This document shows, in pieces, positions 5,155 to 6,847 of a DNA stretch of 6,847 nt; positions within the stretch are counted from its first letter, which is position 1; every line of letters begins with the position of its first letter. Source of the DNA: Gammaproteobacteria bacterium. Lineage in GTDB: Bacteria; Pseudomonadota; Gammaproteobacteria; Pseudomonadales; Azotimanducaceae. The stretch spans positions 1 through 6,847 of the forward strand of contig DMUF01000129.1 of assembly GCA_003476445.1 (NCBI GenBank), written 5' to 3'. The notes beneath the pieces were generated by a model. It made no database searches. It worked only from the letters and a program-made list of their open reading frames with translations, and was not told the DNA's origin. The translations under genes were made by a program, and so were the position numbers.

Positions 5155-6624
5155 ATGAGTGATAGTCGCCTCGATATCTCCCGTGTCATGCTCGATCGTC
5201 GCCGGACAAAAATCGTGGCGACGCTTGGGCCTGCTTCTTCGTCCGATGAGATCGTTGCCGCGCTCATCCGAGCCGGCGTGAACGTCTTTCGGCTGAACTT
5301 CTCCCATGGCAACCACGCGGATCATGCGGACAACATCGCGCGTGTCCGTCGGCTGGCGGCGCTCGCATCGCAGCCGGTAGCCATTCTGGGAGATCTTTGC
5401 GGGCCCAAGATTCGTGTGGGTCGGTTTGCCGGCGGCGCGGTAAGTCTCGAAGCGGACTCGGAACTCACCGTGACTACACGTGTTGTGGTCGGAACACCGC
5501 ATCTTGTTCCATCTCAATATGCAGCCCTCGCCGAGGACGTCCGGCCGGGAGACCGCATTCTGCTCGATGATGGGAAACTGGAACTGACGGTGCTTGCTAC
5601 CGATCAGCGCACCGAGGTGCGGTGTCGCGTCGTGCATGGCGGAATCCTTAAAGATCACAAGGGAATGAACCTTCCCGGCGTTGCGGTATCTGCGCCGGCC
5701 CTGACGGGCAAGGACCGTGTTGATGCTGCCTTTGCCGCGGACGCCGGCATCGACTTTCTCGCGCTATCGTTCGTGCGCTCGGACGCGGATATTGCGCTGC
5801 TGCGCGATTTTCTGGCAGGTGAAGGACATGCCGGATTGCCGATCATTGCGAAAATCGAGAAGCCTGAAGCGCTGCAAGGTATCGGCGCGATCCTGACCGC
5901 TTCGGACGGGGTCATGGTTGCGCGCGGCGATCTCGGCGTCGAACTGCCTGCGGAAGAAGTTCCGCTCATCCAGAGCGAGCTCATTCGCCTTTCGATCGAG
6001 AGCAACAAGCCGGTCATCGTTGCAACGCAGATGCTTGAGAGCATGATCGAGAGTCCGCGTCCAACGCGAGCAGAGGTGACGGATGTGGCGGCCGCCGCTC
6101 TGTCCCGTGCGGATGCTGTCATGCTTTCGGCAGAGACCGCCGCCGGGCGCTATCCAGTGGAGGCGGTGGCTGCTATGGATCGTATCCTGCGAATGGTAGA
6201 GGGCTATCAGTTCGAGCACGGCGCGCATGGGCGGGTGGGCGCGGTTCGCACGGGTGCTCATGCAGATGATCCGGGCGAGGCGTTGTCGCGCGCGACCGCG
6301 CTGCTCTCGTCGGACCTTGGGGTGGCGGCGATCGTGGTGCCAACGCGTGGTGGTCGAACAGCGCGCCTGGTGAGTGCGGAACGACCGGCGGCCCCGGTGG
6401 TTGCGCTGGTTGAAGACGGAATCATTGGTCGCAGGCTGGCGCTTTCCTGGGGGCTCATTCCGGACATCGTGCCGACAGGGTCATTGAGGCAGATACGCGA
6501 GGCGGCGCGCCACGCCGCGCGTCGACTTGCCCTCGCAGAAGAGGGCGATTCTGTTCTCCTCGTCTGGGACGCGGCCCCTGAGAGCGACAAGCCGGAACCA
6601 ACGGTATCCATCCTGCGCGCGTGA
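5155..6624 (+). CDS. pyk: Pyruvate kinase (PykA-like, K+-independent sequence type)
   Basis: The 489-residue cytoplasmic enzyme transfers the phosphoryl group of phosphoenolpyruvate to ADP, the last step of glycolysis. RRTKIVATLGPAS (15-28) opens the TIM barrel, followed by FRLNFSHG (45-52), GDLCGPKIRVG (79-89), the small B domain (about 90-175) ending at MNLPG, AKIEKPEA (232-239) with catalytic Lys233 and metal ligand Glu235, ARGDLG (256-261) with Asp259, and ATQMLESM (290-297) with Thr291. The C-terminal allosteric domain covers about 370-489. Lys85 in GPKIRV stands where K+-dependent enzymes have Glu, with Leu81 and Val88 also matching the K+-independent pattern; Cys82 replaces the common Gln. 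Length fits the family (470-490). ATG 5155 is preferred because it follows a -10-like box and gives the usual short N-terminus; ATG 5131 would add eight residues and also lacks a ribosome-binding site. It is probably its own transcription unit. Confidence 0.96.
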   Translation: MSDSRLDISRVMLDRRRTKIVATLGPASSSDEIVAALIRAGVNVFRLNFSHGNHADHADNIARVRRLAALASQPVAILGDLCGPKIRVGRFAGGAVSLEADSELTVTTRVVVGTPHLVPSQYAALAEDVRPGDRILLDDGKLELTVLATDQRTEVRCRVVHGGILKDHKGMNLPGVAVSAPALTGKDRVDAAFAADAGIDFLALSFVRSDADIALLRDFLAGEGHAGLPIIAKIEKPEALQGIGAILTASDGVMVARGDLGVELPAEEVPLIQSELIRLSIESNKPVIVATQMLESMIESPRPTRAEVTDVAAAALSRADAVMLSAETAAGRYPVEAVAAMDRILRMVEGYQFEHGAHGRVGAVRTGAHADDPGEALSRATALLSSDLGVAAIVVPTRGGRTARLVSAERPAAPVVALVEDGIIGRRLALSWGLIPDIVPTGSLRQIREAARHAARRLALAEEGDSVLLVWDAAPESDKPEPTVSILRA

Positions 6625-6644
6625 CGCGCGGGCGAACAGCGCAT

Positions 6645-6670
6645 GCATCGGCCGCGATGCTTTTGCTTTG
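6645..6670 (+). terminator. Intrinsic terminator after pyruvate kinase
   Basis: GCATCG (6645-6650) pairs with CGATGC (6655-6660) around the loop GCCG, directly followed by TTTTGCTTTG. A short GC-containing stem with a T-rich tail, 20 nt after the stop codon and before the next gene, is a standard intrinsic terminator layout. Confidence 0.65.
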
Positions 6671-6684
6671 GGTGCAAGCCCGCG

Positions 6685-6690
6685 TAAGCT
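6685..6690 (+). promoter_or_regulatory. Candidate -10 box for the downstream MFS gene
   Basis: TAAGCT lies 7 nt before ATG 6698, and TTTGCT (6662-6667) sits 17 nt upstream as a weak -35. There is no Shine-Dalgarno sequence before the ATG. As with pyruvate kinase, this layout suggests a leaderless or nearly leaderless message, but the match is poor (about 3 of 6 bases in each box). Confidence 0.28.
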
Positions 6691-6697
6691 TCGGTAC

Positions 6698-6847
6698 ATG
6701 AATACTCAATACTCCTCGCGCTATCTCTGGTATGTGGTGTTCGTGCTGACGCTCGCCTCCACGCTGTCCTTCATCGATCGCCAGATTCTCAATGTGATGA
6801 TCGGTCCGGTGAAACGAGACCTGGGGGGGATCAGCGATACGCAAAGA
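6698..6847 (+). CDS. Spinster-like MFS transporter, N-terminal fragment (3' truncated by window end)
   Basis: Fifty codons are visible. After a short polar N-terminus, a first transmembrane helix (about residues 9-25) ends in SFIDRQI (24-30), followed by IGPVKRDLGGISDTQ (35-49), the conserved loop leading into helix 2 of Spinster-like MFS carriers. The same SF-V/I-DRQI signature occurs in the transporter at 3778-5091, so the two are members of one family, though they differ enough in sequence not to be a recent duplication. A run of seven G in the loop encodes an extra-looking Gly43-Gly44. The frame runs on past the window with no stop. Start ATG 6698 is the first in frame and fits the helix position. 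The substrate is unknown. Confidence 0.85.
   Translation, partial: MNTQYSSRYLWYVVFVLTLASTLSFIDRQILNVMIGPVKRDLGGISDTQR

Noticed and set aside
5764..6261. Minus-strand 165-codon frame opposite pyruvate kinase
   Set aside because: It is a shadow of the strongly conserved pyruvate kinase frame with no recognisable domain.

Overview
The window is GC-rich (around 60% by eye), densely coding, and carries single-copy metabolic and transport genes with short gaps. Protein styles (PykA-like pyruvate kinase, Spinster-like MFS carriers, EcKinase-like phosphotransferase, classical SDRs) suggest an environmental proteobacterium, most likely a gammaproteobacterium with a broad capacity to use organic compounds. 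That placement is inference. I see no mobile element, CRISPR array, tRNA or rRNA.

Layout. (1) Positions 1-2812, plus strand: a tight gene run made of a left-truncated carboxymuconolactone decarboxylase (CMD)/AhpD-like protein without active-site cysteines; a second CMD/AhpD-like protein interrupted by an in-frame TGA; an NAD-type short-chain dehydrogenase (SDR); and an APH/EcKinase-like phosphotransferase. Gaps are 2 nt, 30 nt and a 4-nt ATGA overlap, so this looks like an operon. (2) 2856-3632, minus strand: a second SDR, convergent with the operon, with an 11-bp perfect inverted repeat across the junction. (3) 3778-5091, plus strand: a complete Spinster-like MFS transporter, divergent from the second SDR across a 145-nt gap. 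(4) 5155-6624: pyruvate kinase of the K+-independent sequence type, followed by a hairpin and T-rich tract that look like an intrinsic terminator. (5) 6698 to the end: the N-terminus of another Spinster-like MFS transporter.

The main discovery is the second CMD gene (405-923). The usual CxxC redox motif reads Cys-Gly-Phe-TGA, and the same frame continues after the TGA with the conserved rest of the CMD fold to a TAG at 923. Seventeen bases after the TGA begins a 7-bp stem with a 5-nt loop whose second and third positions are G and U, as expected of a bacterial SECIS element. The best reading is a selenoprotein with a CxxU active site. An ordinary gene caller would split it into two short hypothetical ORFs or call it a pseudogene. 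It is paired with an upstream paralogue that has lost both redox residues, which suggests an active/inactive CMD pair serving an oxidation pathway together with the SDR and the kinase-like protein. The substrate cannot be read from the sequence.
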